The notes beneath the pieces are model-generated. The model was not told where the DNA came from. It did not search any database and saw nothing but the letters and a program-made list of their open reading frames with translations. This document shows, piece by piece, positions 45,831-57,396 of a DNA stretch of 64,000 bases. The stretch spans positions 1-64,000 of the forward strand of contig NBAY01000109.1 of assembly GCA_002794775.1 (NCBI GenBank), given 5' to 3'. The stretch is from Porodaedalea pini. Its lineage: Eukaryota > Basidiomycota > Agaricomycetes > Hymenochaetales > Hymenochaetaceae. Every line of letters begins with the position of its first letter. Within the stretch, counting starts at the first letter, position 1. Both the position numbers and the translations under genes were made by a program.

Positions 45831-46733
45831 TCAACGTACATAGCTACGTTGGTCTAACTATCTTCAGGTATGCGTCTCCCAGTTACTTTGATGACTTGAT
45901 CCCTCATTCAGTTTACAGGCATTGATTCTCGATTCTCGATACAAATCGGACTTACCAAAGGGTTCCTTCAGCGAAGAGGTATCGAACTAGTGATATGAAA
46001 ATTGCGCGCTACTTGAGCCCCTACTCACACATTCATGCCATAATCTCATTCCTGTGTCAAGATATCGGAGGGAAAGGCATTACTATTTCTCAAGTCAAGG
46101 AGCATCCCTGGCTTCGACTCGTGTGCGCAAGATCAGGATCTTGTGTTTCTTTAAGCTTATGGCCCTATATTTCTTTTCTAGCGACCAAGCAGCTCTCTGC
46201 AAGCCTTTATTCTTTTCAGCTCTCGAGGAAAATCTGTCGGCAATATCTCTTCGCCATCTGGCTCTTCGCGGACTTTACTTGCTCTCTCTCGCAGGTATAT
46301 TTCCAATCTTGCGTTGTATTGGCATGTACGAATTGAAATAAGGAAAATGCCATGGCGGCCCCTTCCGTGATGCCAAATGCTGAACTTATGTGCCCGTATT
46401 TTCCTCTCGGCTCATATCTCATACGGATCTTCCCTTCAGATCTCATCAGCTCAGTTCAAGCGACCTCGTTTCCGGCCCACATGTCCCATCCACAACACAT
46501 TCTCCCGGAAATGGTCGGCTCTGTTCGACAGCAGCATTCAACGAATGATGATGCCCCTCTTTCGAGGTGCCTTTCGCAAAGTCAGAATCAAACACAAAGG
46601 CGAGCAAATAAACGTTCCGGACTGCATAAAAGAGCTGCGATGGTCGAAAGATTCCCTCAGCACCGCACAGTCCCTCAGACAGTCAGCAGCGCTATCCACC
46701 AGTCCCTTCATCCTTCGTTACGCTCTACCCATA

Positions 46734-47055
46734 ATGTTGTCTTTGAGAAAATTCCTTGTTGCAGCCTCTTTCGCTGCTATGGCACTTGCGGCACCGGCGC
46801 AGGACACAACTCTCGCCAAACGCGACACTATATCTATCTGCACCACTCTTCCTACTATATTCCCTGTTGGCTTCTCTCTCACAGTTGGCTCGAACACCTT
46901 CGTCGTTAATACTTGCCCGACCGGTACAACTTGCGACACGCCGCTGCCTATCGATGACACTGGCATCACACTTCCGTTTTTTGGCGTGAGCTTTCTCAAC
47001 TATAATCTACAGGACATATCTGCTCACTATTACCTTTTTCTAATAGACCTGTTAG
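46734..47055 (+). CDS. Small secreted four-cysteine protein (SSP5)
   Basis: Exons 46,734-46,985 (84 codons) and 47,047-47,055 (Thr-Cys-stop) give 86 residues. Signal peptide MLSLRKFLVAASFAAMALAA, pro-part ending KR, then four Cys: ICTTLPTIFP, TCPTGTTC and the Cys in exon 2, only one codon before the stop. The 61-base intron (GTGAGC to CTAATAG) follows the Gly codon at phase 0. A nearer AG at about 47,014 would make a 29-base intron, too short. GCATAAAAG at 46,624-46,632. Sister of SSP4 by position and leader sequence. Confidence 0.84.
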
Positions 47056-47892
47056 GCTCCTTAAAGTGCGAGGATTATAATATCTTCCACTCGCATCAGG
47101 AAATAATGAATGTTAGTACTCCCTCTTTTGTGTCAAAATGCAGGCCTCCTCACTGCCAGTGCTTTTTCTCGGAAGTGCGTCTGATCCTTTCCGAGAACAA
47201 TAGTAGTAGCGTGACGCCTCTCCCTCATCATCGTCAACTCCCTAAATCCCCCCTTCATCGTCAACTCCCTAGGCGCTTGTGTTTGAATTGTATGGCTCCT
47301 GTGTATGATAAATATGATTTACCGAGTATCGCTTCCTGAAAGCCTTGCGCCCATTGCATGCCATTACTGGCGCAACTTAGCACACGTCTCACAAAGCTGG
47401 TTGATTTGAGTAACTACCTTGTGCTTACACAAACTCAGTAAATACGCATGAATTTAAGGCTTTTGTTATGCTCTGATCCACATCAGGAAAACCCTCCCAA
47501 GCAGAAAAAGATAGAATTGGCTTAGAATACAATAATACTGGTAGAATATTCTGGAATGATATTAGAATGTGCTCGGACTCAGCAAGCTTGTTCAGAATTG
47601 GATGGAATTGAGGTGAATTCTGGAGCTCTGTTGGAATTCGCTGGAATCAGCAAGCTGAACATTTGGAATTGAACAGAATCAGCAGCTTGAAATTTAGAAT
47701 ATAGATAGAAAAATGATACACCTCATAGATTCTATGGAATTTTGTAGAATAAAAAACTGATTGTGGAATTCATTAGATTCTGCCATGGCTTGACACAGGT
47801 GCAGGTACTAGATTGGCTTCTTGGACCTATACTGGGACCCATGAACTATCTGCAGGTTACAGTGTTTTTCATAAGTCTTGAGACATGTGAAG

Positions 47893-48569
47893 ATCACAAA
47901 ATTTGAGCATTTCAGCACCTCAAAAACTTGTAAAACCCATATCTCTGTCAATTCTTCACAGAATCATTTCAAAAATGTTGCCAAATTCATTTTCAACAGC
48001 TTCTAAATGTTTGTGAGCTTAGTAGACAGAAGGTGGAATATTGAGGCTGCAGTAGTGAGAATGGGTGTTTTTCTAGAAAAAAACCCTTCCCTGATTTTTC
48101 CTGAGCTCAATTTTGAAGCTAATGACATGAAACTTGTTGGAGAATGGTCTATATACTATACTGTTGATGTTATGAGGGATGAACTAGGGTGAATGTCTCT
48201 TGTCCTGTTTGACTGTTGTGCTGAAACTCTCAAACTCATCCAAATTTGCTTGACTTAGACAGTTGCCAAAAATTTGCCTGCATTGTTATAAGCCATATAT
48301 AATTTAATATACAATATAGATACCATTCTCCAACAAGTTTCATATCATTAGCTTCAAAATTGAGCTCAGGAAAAATCAGGGAAGGAGGTTTTCTAGAAAA
48401 ACACCCATTTTCACTACTGCAGTCTCAATTTTCCACCTTCTTCCTCTAAGCTCAAATAAATTTTAGAAACCATTCAAACACAAATTTAGCAACTTTTTTG
48501 AAGAGTTTTTGTGAAGAATTGATTGAGATATGATGTATTTTGTATTTGGAGGCACTTCAGGTGACAAAA
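47893..48569. repeat. Large imperfect palindrome, arms about 255 bases
   Basis: 47,893-48,154 is mirrored by 48,318-48,569. Shared blocks include CAATTCTTCACA, GGTGTTTTTCTAGAAAA, TTTTTCCTGAGCTCAATTTT and AAACTTGTTGGAGAATGGT. The spacer is about 160 bases of AT-rich DNA. A transcript through it could form a long double-stranded RNA. Confidence 0.75.
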
Positions 48570-48649
48570 ACTGCTAAGTCCAATTTCCCACACCTGGATG
48601 CGTCATCCACAGAAGAGGTGTGGGAACTTGATCACATGTATGTTGGTTT

Positions 48650-50472
48650 TGACGCCTGTCCAATATGTCTGGTGCCGACGTCCTTACAGAATGTCTGAAA
48701 ACCCCCTCAATCACACCCACCGCAACCATCACACACGAAGTGGTAGCCTCACTGGCCGCCTGGTGGGATGCACTCACTGCTGCAGGCAACATGCCGTCCG
48801 ACTTCTGACCTTCAACTTATTAGAATGCTCGTCTTCAAGCCGAAGACCGTAAAGTCTGCCACAACAGTTCCTGTTGTTGTCATTGCACGCATCACCGGAC
48901 CTGCTAAAATAATTTTTTGTGTTGGACAAGGACTCGCATGAGCCCAGTCTCTTTATCTGTCCACACGCATCGTTAAAGTTTGTCCAGTTTCACCATTAGC
49001 ACTTGACGCAAACACATTCCCAAAGGTTGTCACGGTCCTTGATGCATCACTCGCATCATCGACTTCCCTCTTCGCCGTACATGCGCTCGCCTCTGATTTT
49101 ACTGTCTTCCTCCCTGGAACCAACATTGCTTCATACTGGCGTGTCTCGAAACAGGGAGACCAGGTAGATTTCGTGGAACTCAAGGCCGAGGCTGTGGCGC
49201 CTGCTGTGCGCACGTCTGCAATTGCCACCCAGGAAAAGGCAACAAAAGAGGAAGGGAGAATTGACGGCACAGTGAAGATTGCTATTGGCATGAAGAAAGG
49301 GTCGACTTCCCGGGTTGGTATACGAACGTGCGTTGATTGTTCTGTAATCCTCACTTTGTGCTGACAAATATTATAGGCGCTGATTAAGGTCGGTATGACA
49401 TGCGTCTTCAGAGGGAGCTCCGAGCTTGAGGAGCCCATAGCAATCTGTCCGACTACAGAAATGGTCATGTATCCCTACTGAAGTACGGGAAATTCTCAAT
49501 TTACATCGTCGTGTGTACGAGGTGCTGCTTACCGTACTCGTCATCACAGGCATCAAGTTGGACAAGGAGAAGTTTGCCGGTGGTCTTTACACGATGACCG
49601 GCCGTGGCATCCAAGCTGCGACATCGCATTGCCTTCGCCAAGACTTCTCATGGCCAGAGATGTTCAACGTCGTGGTCTCAGACCTGGATGATCCGCAGGG
49701 TACGGGTCTGAACAGTGGCAAATTATTCTGTGGCAGAACACGTGGAGCCTTAGCACACGCATGGTCGGAATCATGGTCATGATTCGTGGCGACAACCAGG
49801 GTCTTGTTCTCCCATTACGCGTCGCTCGTTGTCTCCTGCGGTATTACCATGCGCACTAATAAGCAGGAGTTATACGACCGCTGTGAGGAGCTCGCGAAGA
49901 CGCTCAGGAAAGCGCGAAGGTGGATGTACGGGACGGCTACACTCCTGGCTACAAGATCAACGACTGGAAACAGAAGGCGCGAAAATTCAATTATTCCTTA
50001 TTTCTCGGTTTTCCTGTGGTCTTACAAATGGCTTTTTGTCCAGGTGCTCCACTTTGCCTTGAACTCAGTCCAGTTGATATCCAGAAGAAGCAAACACTTT
50101 CTGTGCGACGTGATACGGGCTTGAAGGAGACTGCCGTACCTGCACTTCTCAAGACTATCCAACAGGAGATGTTCGAGCACGTGAAGGCAAGGTACATGTC
50201 TTGCCTGCGCGTCGTGACAATGGGATGATGTCGTGCTGACACTGCTTCATACTTGCGTGCTCTCAGAACCGGCGAGACCAAGCTTCACAAGGTAGATTTT
50301 GTGGAACTCAAGATCGATGCTGCGGCGTGCCTTACATCGTCGCATGTACAAAAGGAGCTGCTTGCCGTACCCGTCATCCTGGGCATCAAGTCTGAGAAGA
50401 AGTTTGCCGGTGGTCTGTACATGATGACCGTGAAAGGCTTCATTCCGACGACCGGCCGTGGCATCCTTTTAG
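48650..50472 (+). pseudogene. Prolyl-tRNA synthetase fragments (captured, damaged, rearranged)
   Basis: Readable pieces of a eukaryotic ProRS appear in order: editing-domain end and linker (LVFKPKTVKSATTVPVVVIA, VDFVELKAEAVAP, EEGRIDGTVKIAIGMKK), class II core (ELEEPIAICPTTEMVMYPY; KFAGGLYTMTGRGIQAATSH), and anticodon-binding part (DGYTPGYKINDW, KKQTLSVRRDTGLKE). The core is internally deleted. A retained intron-like stretch before VPLCLEL-type sequence shows the copy came from genomic DNA, not mRNA. A second, rearranged fragment at 50,253-50,472 repeats VDFVELK and KFAGGLYMMTVKGFIPTTGR. Many stops; not functional. Confidence 0.8.
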
Positions 50473-50734
50473 TTTAGTAGTTAATGTTTAGGAATATTAT
50501 GGAATACACCAATAAAGAGTCGGGAATGCTAAGATAAGTAACAAAATGGGGTTGGAATACAAGTGGAATGTAATTGGAATGTAATTGGAATGCAGCAGAA
50601 TGCACGGCGTAGGGAATGACCTTTAGGAATGATGTGGAATTGGAATGAGCCAGAATCACTCAGAATTTCTGGCACATTCCAATGATTCCACCAGTTCCGG
50701 CCAGGAGGGTTTTCCTGATGTATACATCGTTCAG

Positions 50735-52530
50735 TCAAAGGGGAAGGTATTGCTCGTCCGTACCGTGTTCACGGTTTTAAAATTGAAAGTGTATCACATG
50801 ACTCCTTGAATCTCCGACCCATTGCAGGGCACTCTGTTTGAATTTCCACAAACGTGGCAGTCGCAAGTACATGTATGTTTCAGCAGCTCATGTACGTAGG
50901 TGACGAGATTCGGTGGAAAATCTTCCGTGTCCATGTTGGTCAGCCTTCTTGTCCACTTGTCTCAAAATAACCGGAGTAACATATCTCATGACTTATGAGG
51001 CTTTCGGGAGTCTCCGTCATCTGCATGCTAGTGTGTTATTATTCTCAACATACCTTTATTCTTTCTTTATCTTTCTAGTTTACGTCTCGATTCACTATTG
51101 ACACCGAATCTGCTAAAAGGGTCCCTTATAATTCGTGGAGGGTGCCATCTGAGTAGTGTGCGCTACTTGAAGCCGTACTTTTCACTTGATGAGTACTAAG
51201 TCTTTCCCATCGAGTCAAGACCCGTACGCATAAACTCAGGACCATCTGTTATTGTTGCTTCAAATTCTTCTTGGAGACCGAGCAGGCTGCTGCTTTGCCC
51301 TCTCATTTTTGTTTTTATTTTACTTTTCTTCGCTTGCTGACTCTTCACGCACTTCGCTTGTGCTCTCGCACGGGCCTATTTCCAACTTTGCGTTTGTATC
51401 GGCATCTCTTTCCGAGCAAAATGAAGAAAGTGACCTGATGCGCCCTTCTTACAATGTCAAGTCCCGTGTGTGTGCGCCCATATTTACCTTGAGTGGTCTG
51501 ATAACCTCGTACTTCATACGGATATTCCTCTCAGATCTCATCATTTCGCTTTCAAGCCTCTTTATGAACCGGTACCCTACGAACGCTGGGCATTTATCCC
51601 CGATCGCGGGACCACACGTTCTATTCTAAGAGCAGACGTGATCCCAGTAATGGGCGGTCTTGTTCGGCGCCGACGCGAAGGGAAGATGACGCCCCTCTCT
51701 TTGAGGTGCCTTCGCAATGTCATAGCATCAAGCACGAAAGCAAGCATAAAAGCACTCCGGCGGTCGAGGGTTTCCTTCAGCACCACACGGTCACTCAGAC
51801 AACCCGCAGCGTTATCCACGAGTCTCTTCAATCGTCAGACGACTCCACCCGTGATGTTATCTTTCGGCAAAGTCCTTGTCGCTGTCTCTTTCGCTACGAT
51901 GGCGATTGCGGTGGCGGTTCCGGGACCGACTCCTACTAGACGCCAGGTCCCAGTTTTCACTGGTTGCTCCCAGTCGCTTCCGGATGGTAGTCAAACTGTC
52001 ACTGGCGAAAACGGGACCACGTTGGAAGTCGATGTTGTGCCCTGCCCGCTCGGGCATCGTTGCGAGGAGCCGTATTATTCACCTTACACATCCGATTTTT
52101 ATTTCAACATAGGCGTAAGCCTTCCCAGTTGTTTGATGTATGATATCTACCAACATTCTGCGCCATTCAACAGACATGCTCGTAAGAAGCGGGACTGTTA
52201 CTTTCATTTCATACCAGAAGGAAGGGATTATGGTTCGCTTTTCGAATATGTATTCCATCATAGTCTACTTACTGCCAATATTAATGGTCTTTCCAAAAGA
52301 GTGTTTATTATCATTACCGAGAATAAGTTTCAGCACGTCGTTTTCCCCCTTGCCATCGTTATCTTCCTAAATCCCCCCTCACATTGTCAACTCCGTAGGC
52401 ACTTGCATTTGAATTAAGTGACCTCCCCTTATGATAACATGAATTACCGAGTATCGCTTCCTGAAGGCCTTTCTTGCAGTCATCCCGTGCCGGCCTTGAA
52501 ATAGTTTAACGTGCCCCACACACTAGTAAA
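50735..52530 (+). repeat. Segmental repeat unit C (partial) with SSP6
   Basis: Begins just right of the transposable element and matches the second half of units A and B, for example GACTCCT-GAA, CCATTGCAGG, the secreted-protein gene and its promoter, and the end GTATCGCTTCCTGAAGG. The first half, with the companion gene, is absent here. Confidence 0.6.
51854..52185 (+). CDS. Small secreted four-cysteine protein (SSP6)
   Basis: Exons 51,854-52,114 (87 codons) and 52,174-52,185 (Thr-Cys-Ser-stop) give 90 residues. Signal peptide MLSFGKVLVAVSFATMAIAV, then PTPTRRQ with a dibasic RR site, then four Cys: GCSQSLPDGS, PCPLGHRC and the exon 2 Cys. The intron (GTAAGC to CAACAG, 59 bases) follows the Gly codon. 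GCATAAAAG at 51,744-51,752. The longer open frame around it is not the gene: the signal peptide starts at this ATG. The mature part is richer in Tyr and acidic residues than in SSP4 and SSP5. Confidence 0.83.
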
Positions 52531-52729
52531 TGCAGCACTCGCTTGGGCATTTGAAAATCAGTGAACGCACTCTTAGCCAAGTTATGCCCTGATCTAGTGA
52601 TCATAACTGAAATGATATTCGAACAGTGGCTATATACATAATCTAAAAGACCTTCCCAACCTACAGTAGATACACTAATCGACGGAAGCACATTCAAAAC
52701 CTAATTTCCTCTTCTACCTCAGATGGGAT

Positions 52730-54368
52730 TCAATCAAGGTAACGAATGACGACGTCTCCCAAGTCCTTCGTCACATAATGTATAGCTCCGCTATAAAACT
52801 CCACGTTCAGACTATAGGTGGCCGGCTTGCTCCCTATAACCTTATCATCGAGAACGCGGACCACTACCTCCTTGCCGGGCGTGAATGTCGCGAACGTTCG
52901 CGCAAACCGCGTCTCATGATTCCGGTCGTCGTGGAAGGCGAGCACCGTTGAACCGGCTTGCGATGGCGGGGTCATGACGCTGTAAGTGCTGAACTGCGCG
53001 TCAAAATCCGTAAATCGCGAGCGGCCGAGAGGAGTGAATGTAGGACGCGCATTGAGTGCGCGCGACAGTTCGGAATCATCAAATCCGAAGGAGAAGAACT
53101 CCGCTATGGGGAAGTCGCAGCAGTTTTGCTCGTTGTACACATCGCCGAGAACGGTGATCGCGATGTCTTGTCTCTCCGGTTTCTCTTGCCAGTGGAATTT
53201 ACATATGGAAAGCTGGGCTCTGCCAATCAGCCAATGCGCGGGGGGCGTGATCGGACATATGGTAGTTGGAATGTCTGCTAGCTTGATGTGTGTCGTCGTT
53301 GCATTGCGTATGAATGAAATCGGGATTGCGAGGAGAGAGTTTCCCTCATATGAGCTGCTGACGCTTATGAAATAGTCGTCCACAATCTCTAGTGCGTCGA
53401 ATATACCCTGAAGAAAATTAGATAATTATCAGTACCACTCAAACTGGACTTACCTCTGTGATCACTACAGACCGATTTTCTTTCCAGAAAGACACTATTA
53501 CGTTTCCTTCTGTATATACAACCGCTATGTCGCCACATAATTTTGCAAGGGCTGGAAGACCATGAAACACGTCAAGTTCGATCGGTGTAATCTCAAAAAG
53601 TACATTCAGAGATTTCGCCGAGGGGGAGAAGTTGAGGATCTCCAACTGCCTGAATAAAAGCTTCCTTAGCTATGCCTCGATCAAAGACGCCGATCGGAAC
53701 TTACCTTTGATCATCACCTGGTGTCTCGCTTACCACTGCAACGTGCACATCGCCGTTCATCTGTACGTCACACGCAAAGCAGCACTTTGTAGGCACCTCA
53801 TGCATGTCGGACGTGTCTTGAGGAAGATCTGGGTACGTCCACGTGCATTCTCTAGCTGCCACATCCCAGCACTGCAGATACCCAGCCGGCCATTTCATGA
53901 AGAAATACTGTCCGCCAGGAAGCAGCAGTGTATCCGCACCCCAGCCAAAGGGCTCCCCTAAGATACCATTGACGTTCGTCTGGCTTATAGGAATGATGAT
54001 TTCTCGCGTAAACCGAAGCGGAGATGAGCTGGTGCAGTTAAGTACGCGTCTTCTCGCTCTGATAACCAAGTTTCGCAATTCAAGATTGTTGAGCGAGCTG
54101 ATAGGAATATGCGGAGGCAAGTCGGGCGCGTGCGCCTGGTCTAGATCTTGGAGGCGTCTCAACCATAAATGTCGATTTGAGATGAGATCCTGAAAGAAGT
54201 GACATGTCTAGAGAAGTCTCGGACTGTCTTAGCTTAGTAGTCGTATTTGAGAAGATGGCTCACCCGCTCAAACATTAAGATTTCTTCAACGCTACAAAAG
54301 AACATAATCTCGTGCCATACTTCGAACGGCACTTCATAGGCCCGAGAGGAATGGGAAGAACAAGGCAT
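52730..54368 (-). CDS. F-box-like domain protein, 487 residues
   Basis: Four exons: 54,264-54,368, 53,705-54,189, 53,454-53,649 and 52,730-53,407, all with GT-AG introns and consistent phases. I start at ATG 54,368 (MPCSSHSSRA); the frame is open further upstream but without ATG. An F-box-like motif (VPFEVWHEIMFFCSVEEILM) occupies residues about 12-31. The splice to DLISNRHLWLRRL leaves it a little short of the usual length. The rest resembles the beta-rich C-terminal halves of agaricomycete F-box proteins (YFFMKWPAGYLQCWDVAARE). Likely an SCF adaptor; target unknown. Confidence 0.75.
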
Positions 54369-55416
54369 TCGGCGTGCAATGTACGGCTGGCAGTGAAGAC
54401 ATGTCCGATATTTACGAGTTTGCTTTGTACATCGAAACAGCAAAGTGTGGCGCAAAGTGAATAATTAGCCAGCTCCTACATGTGGTGGCAAGCTAGGATT
54501 CCTCCTGTACTGCATCGGCAAGACGTAAAATCAAGCAAGGATCAGTGGGATCGATGCCAGAAAGAATAATGACTCGAACCCTATCAAGTAACTGTGTAAA
54601 GAGACGCAGTTGTACGTCATGGATCTAAAATTGAGTACAACCTGCACACATTGCTGCTACGCGGAGGCTCGGACTTACATGCGAGGTGAGGATCGATGGA
54701 AGCCATTACGGGAGAACACGTACTTCATTTCCTGCTACTTCCCATCCGTCCTTTGTGCACTGTGATTCACTGTCTAGGTTGTGGGAGGCAATGATCAGTG
54801 CACAAGGACAATATTGACAGCCTGACACCCAGACATATATTATTGCTGTCATATGTAACATGATCGGTCAATAGTCGTCTGTGAGCTCGAAGAGAGGAAA
54901 GAATGACATCGATGGCGTAATTCGTCTGACTCGGAACGCTGCTGGAAGTTCCCAGCTACCTGCCACTCTTCACTATCGGTGTCGGTCTACAAACTCAGCA
55001 GAGGATTACGAAATCGGATGAGACTCGACCACTCATTTAACTTTTCGATAGACGGTGGATGCTGGATATGGTTTGTCGGACCCAGCAAGGTAGAAACACT
55101 GAGAACGGTTCCTCGAATTCTAAGAAAGGCTCCAGATGGCCACAAGACAAGGGTGTACCCGCTCACCATGCGACGGCATTACACAAGAGAATATACAAGA
55201 ATGTCTGCGAGAACTGTTGAAGCTGAGAACGAGTGCGGAGTCAAGGACGGATTAAAGTTCATTTTACTTTTTCATAGTACGGCACTTAGATAAGATGAGG
55301 TCTTAGTCATTGTCCCGTAATCTACCCGCCACTCCGCATATTGCCAGGCGCTACTTTGCTCTCTTACCAACTCACCTCCCATCTCTATTCTACCCCCGTC
55401 GTCGTCGCTATCCACA
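54369..55416. other. Intergenic, divergent promoters
   Basis: Shared upstream region of the F-box-like gene (minus) and the NMN adenylyltransferase gene (plus). An open frame at 54,979-55,293 has no recognisable feature and is not called. Confidence 0.45.
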
Positions 55417-56513
55417 ATGAGCGCACACGGTCCACCCGCAGACTATCAACTGCCGCACGACCGACTTGTGCGTACGCTGAAAAATCCCGCCAAGCAGCCC
55501 ATCGTGCTCGTCGCCTGCGGCTCCTTCTCCCCCGTCACCTATCTCCATCTCCGCATGTTCGAAATGGCTATCGACTACGTACGCCAGAGCACCGACTTCG
55601 AGATCATGGGCGGCTACCTCAGTCCCGTCAGCGACATGTACAAGAAGCCTGGGCTGCTCAGTGCAGAGCATCGGTGAGCACGCTCTGCACGGTCTCATCA
55701 CGCCTGCATTGCGCCATCTCACGCTCGCCATACTGGTTCGCAGCGTGAATATGTGTAACATCGCTGCAACGCGCGAATCGTCATGGCTCATGGTCGACCC
55801 GTGGGAGGCATTCCAGGCCTATCAGCGCACGGCGGTCGTGCTCGACCATTTCGACCACGAAATCAACGATGTCCTCGGAGGTGTCCAAACCGAGGACGGT
55901 GAGCACCGCCGCGTCCACGTTATGCTCCTTGCTGGGTCAGATCTTATCAGCACCATGTCCGAGCCTGGTGTTTGGTCGGAAGAAGATGTGAGTACCATTT
56001 AGTTGAGGCCGGAATCCCATCCACTATCATGGGATTCGCGAAGCTCACGGGTAAGGGCGGCATTCTGCAGCAATCTCTGCTGCATGGTCAGCTGAGAGTC
56101 ACATTCCACTTATACGATATCCCACATGACTTGCTTGCTGATGCATCTTCTCTCAGCTTGATCACATCCTTGGGCGCTATGGCTGTTTCATCGTCGAGCG
56201 CGCTGGGTCAGACATGGCACAGGCAACGGACGCACTCGCCAAATGGCGGCACAACATCTATCTCATCTCGCAAATGATTCAGAACGACGTTTCCTCGACC
56301 AAGGTCCGGCTTTTTCTGCGTCGTGGACTTTCCGTGCGCTACCTCCTCCCCACGTCTGTCATCGACTACATCGAGCAGAACGGGCTCTACCTTGACGAGG
56401 GCCCCAACCATTCCAACTCGCAGTATCAGCAACATCTCCATCGCGACCGCGACCGAGAACGTGAGAAACCAACTCCGTCGTCATCGACATCGGCACCAAA
56501 CACAAAGTCGTAG
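55417..56513 (+). CDS. NMA1: Nicotinamide/nicotinate mononucleotide adenylyltransferase
   Basis: Joins NMN or NaMN with ATP to give NAD or deamido-NAD, the last adenylation step of NAD synthesis. Three exons (55,417-55,673; 55,744-55,987; 56,157-56,513) encode 285 residues. The nucleotidyltransferase signature GSFSPVTYLHLRMFEMA starts at residue 35, with CGSFSP and the HxxH-like T-Y-L-H. SSWLMVDPWEAFQ lies centrally, VMLLAGSDLISTM later, and the second ATP site ISQMIQNDVSSTKVR near residues 204-218. The tail is a low-complexity Asp/Arg/Glu/Ser stretch. Intron 2 is long for this gene (169 bases) and holds a 9-base perfect hairpin. Confidence 0.93.
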
Positions 56514-57396
56514 CGCTTGCCGCGGCTACGGATCTATCATACATTCAGTGGACGAGATTTTATTATTCGGTTTTCATATATTTTTCTTTTGCGGATGCTT
56601 AGGAAGGGAAATGCAAGGATGTATGTGTACGATAGGCTGCTCCGGGTGGGTTCTGTACGAGCGTATCCATATGCGCTATAATACGCATTCGACTTGCTCG
56701 GAAATATAATTGATGCGGGCCAAAGTTGGGTGTGGGTCCAGCCAAGAACGATAACACTCATACTCAAGTTGCTGATGTCTCGTCGCTGACCTTCAACTTG
56801 GCGTGCATCATGACTTCTGCCTACAGCCGTCGATGCAGGTCGGCAGAGTACGTACGCAGCGTGATTCATATCTGGTCTTTGCGTTCGGCGAGCGTCTTCC
56901 AATACATATTCGAAGTTACGCACCTGGTGCGTCTCTGATTGGACTGACGATGCATCTCTTTCTCCACCAACTATTGGTGACTCGTCTACTAACGCCGTCC
57001 GCCCTCCGACATAGAGTCCCCGAATGAATTATAATTAGCTTCCATTGCTTTCATTGTTTCAATCCAGAGGCCGCCCTCCTTCGGTTCAACTCGATTTAGT
57101 GTGCTACTTCCCACGACGCTCTCTTTTCACGCCTCCTTCGAATTCTAATAATCGCCATGAAGCAACTAGTACCCATGGCAGGACTAGACCCAAATTGAAC
57201 GTGTCCGTCGTCACGAAACGGAGTAAGGACCGGAAGGAGGACAGCCGTCTTTGAATTGAATGAGTCTCTCTAACACCACTACGCCGAGTCCAACTTTAGG
57301 CCATTGCAAATTATCGGCTGTGCGATCCTCTTATACAAGAGCGCGGACGGTTCGCTCGTGCTTCGTCCCCCATAGTATTCATTCTCCTATCCAGCC
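56514..57396. other. Intergenic, nothing recognised
   Basis: 3' region of the NMN adenylyltransferase and upstream region of the Zn2Cys6-type gene. No other gene supported. Confidence 0.45.

Larger units (their letters stand above)
44808..47405 (+). repeat. Segmental repeat unit B with SSP5
   Basis: Parallels unit A from GGCTAGCTGTCAATCTT to GTATCGCTTCCTGAAA. Shared landmarks include CCGAGCTTCGGAT, AGCCGTACACTATT, ATTGC-GGACAT, TGTGTCAAGATATC and the secreted-protein gene with its promoter. Separated from unit C by the 3.2 kb element. Confidence 0.65.
47480..50721. mobile_element. Terminal-inverted-repeat element carrying captured prolyl-tRNA synthetase fragments
   Basis: Perfect 18-base inverted repeats, ACATCAGGAAAACCCTCC at 47,480-47,497 and its complement at 50,704-50,721. 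Both subterminal regions (about 47,510-47,760 and 50,500-50,700) are rich in GGAATG/AATTGGAAT motifs in inverse orientation. Inside are a large inverted repeat (47,893-48,569) and a damaged copy of a host gene. No transposase is seen, so it is non-autonomous. I found no clear target-site duplication. Gene capture of this kind is known from Pack-type elements. Confidence 0.7.

Noticed and set aside
46986..47339. Long open frames continuing past the secreted-protein exons (for example through GVSFLNYNL) as one large protein
   Set aside because: The GVS codons are the intron donor GTGAGC in all six genes, and a short last exon with a conserved Cys follows a good acceptor. The upstream extension is promoter and leader.
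54979..55293. 104-residue plus-strand open frame
   Set aside because: No motif, no splice context and unremarkable composition between two divergent promoters.
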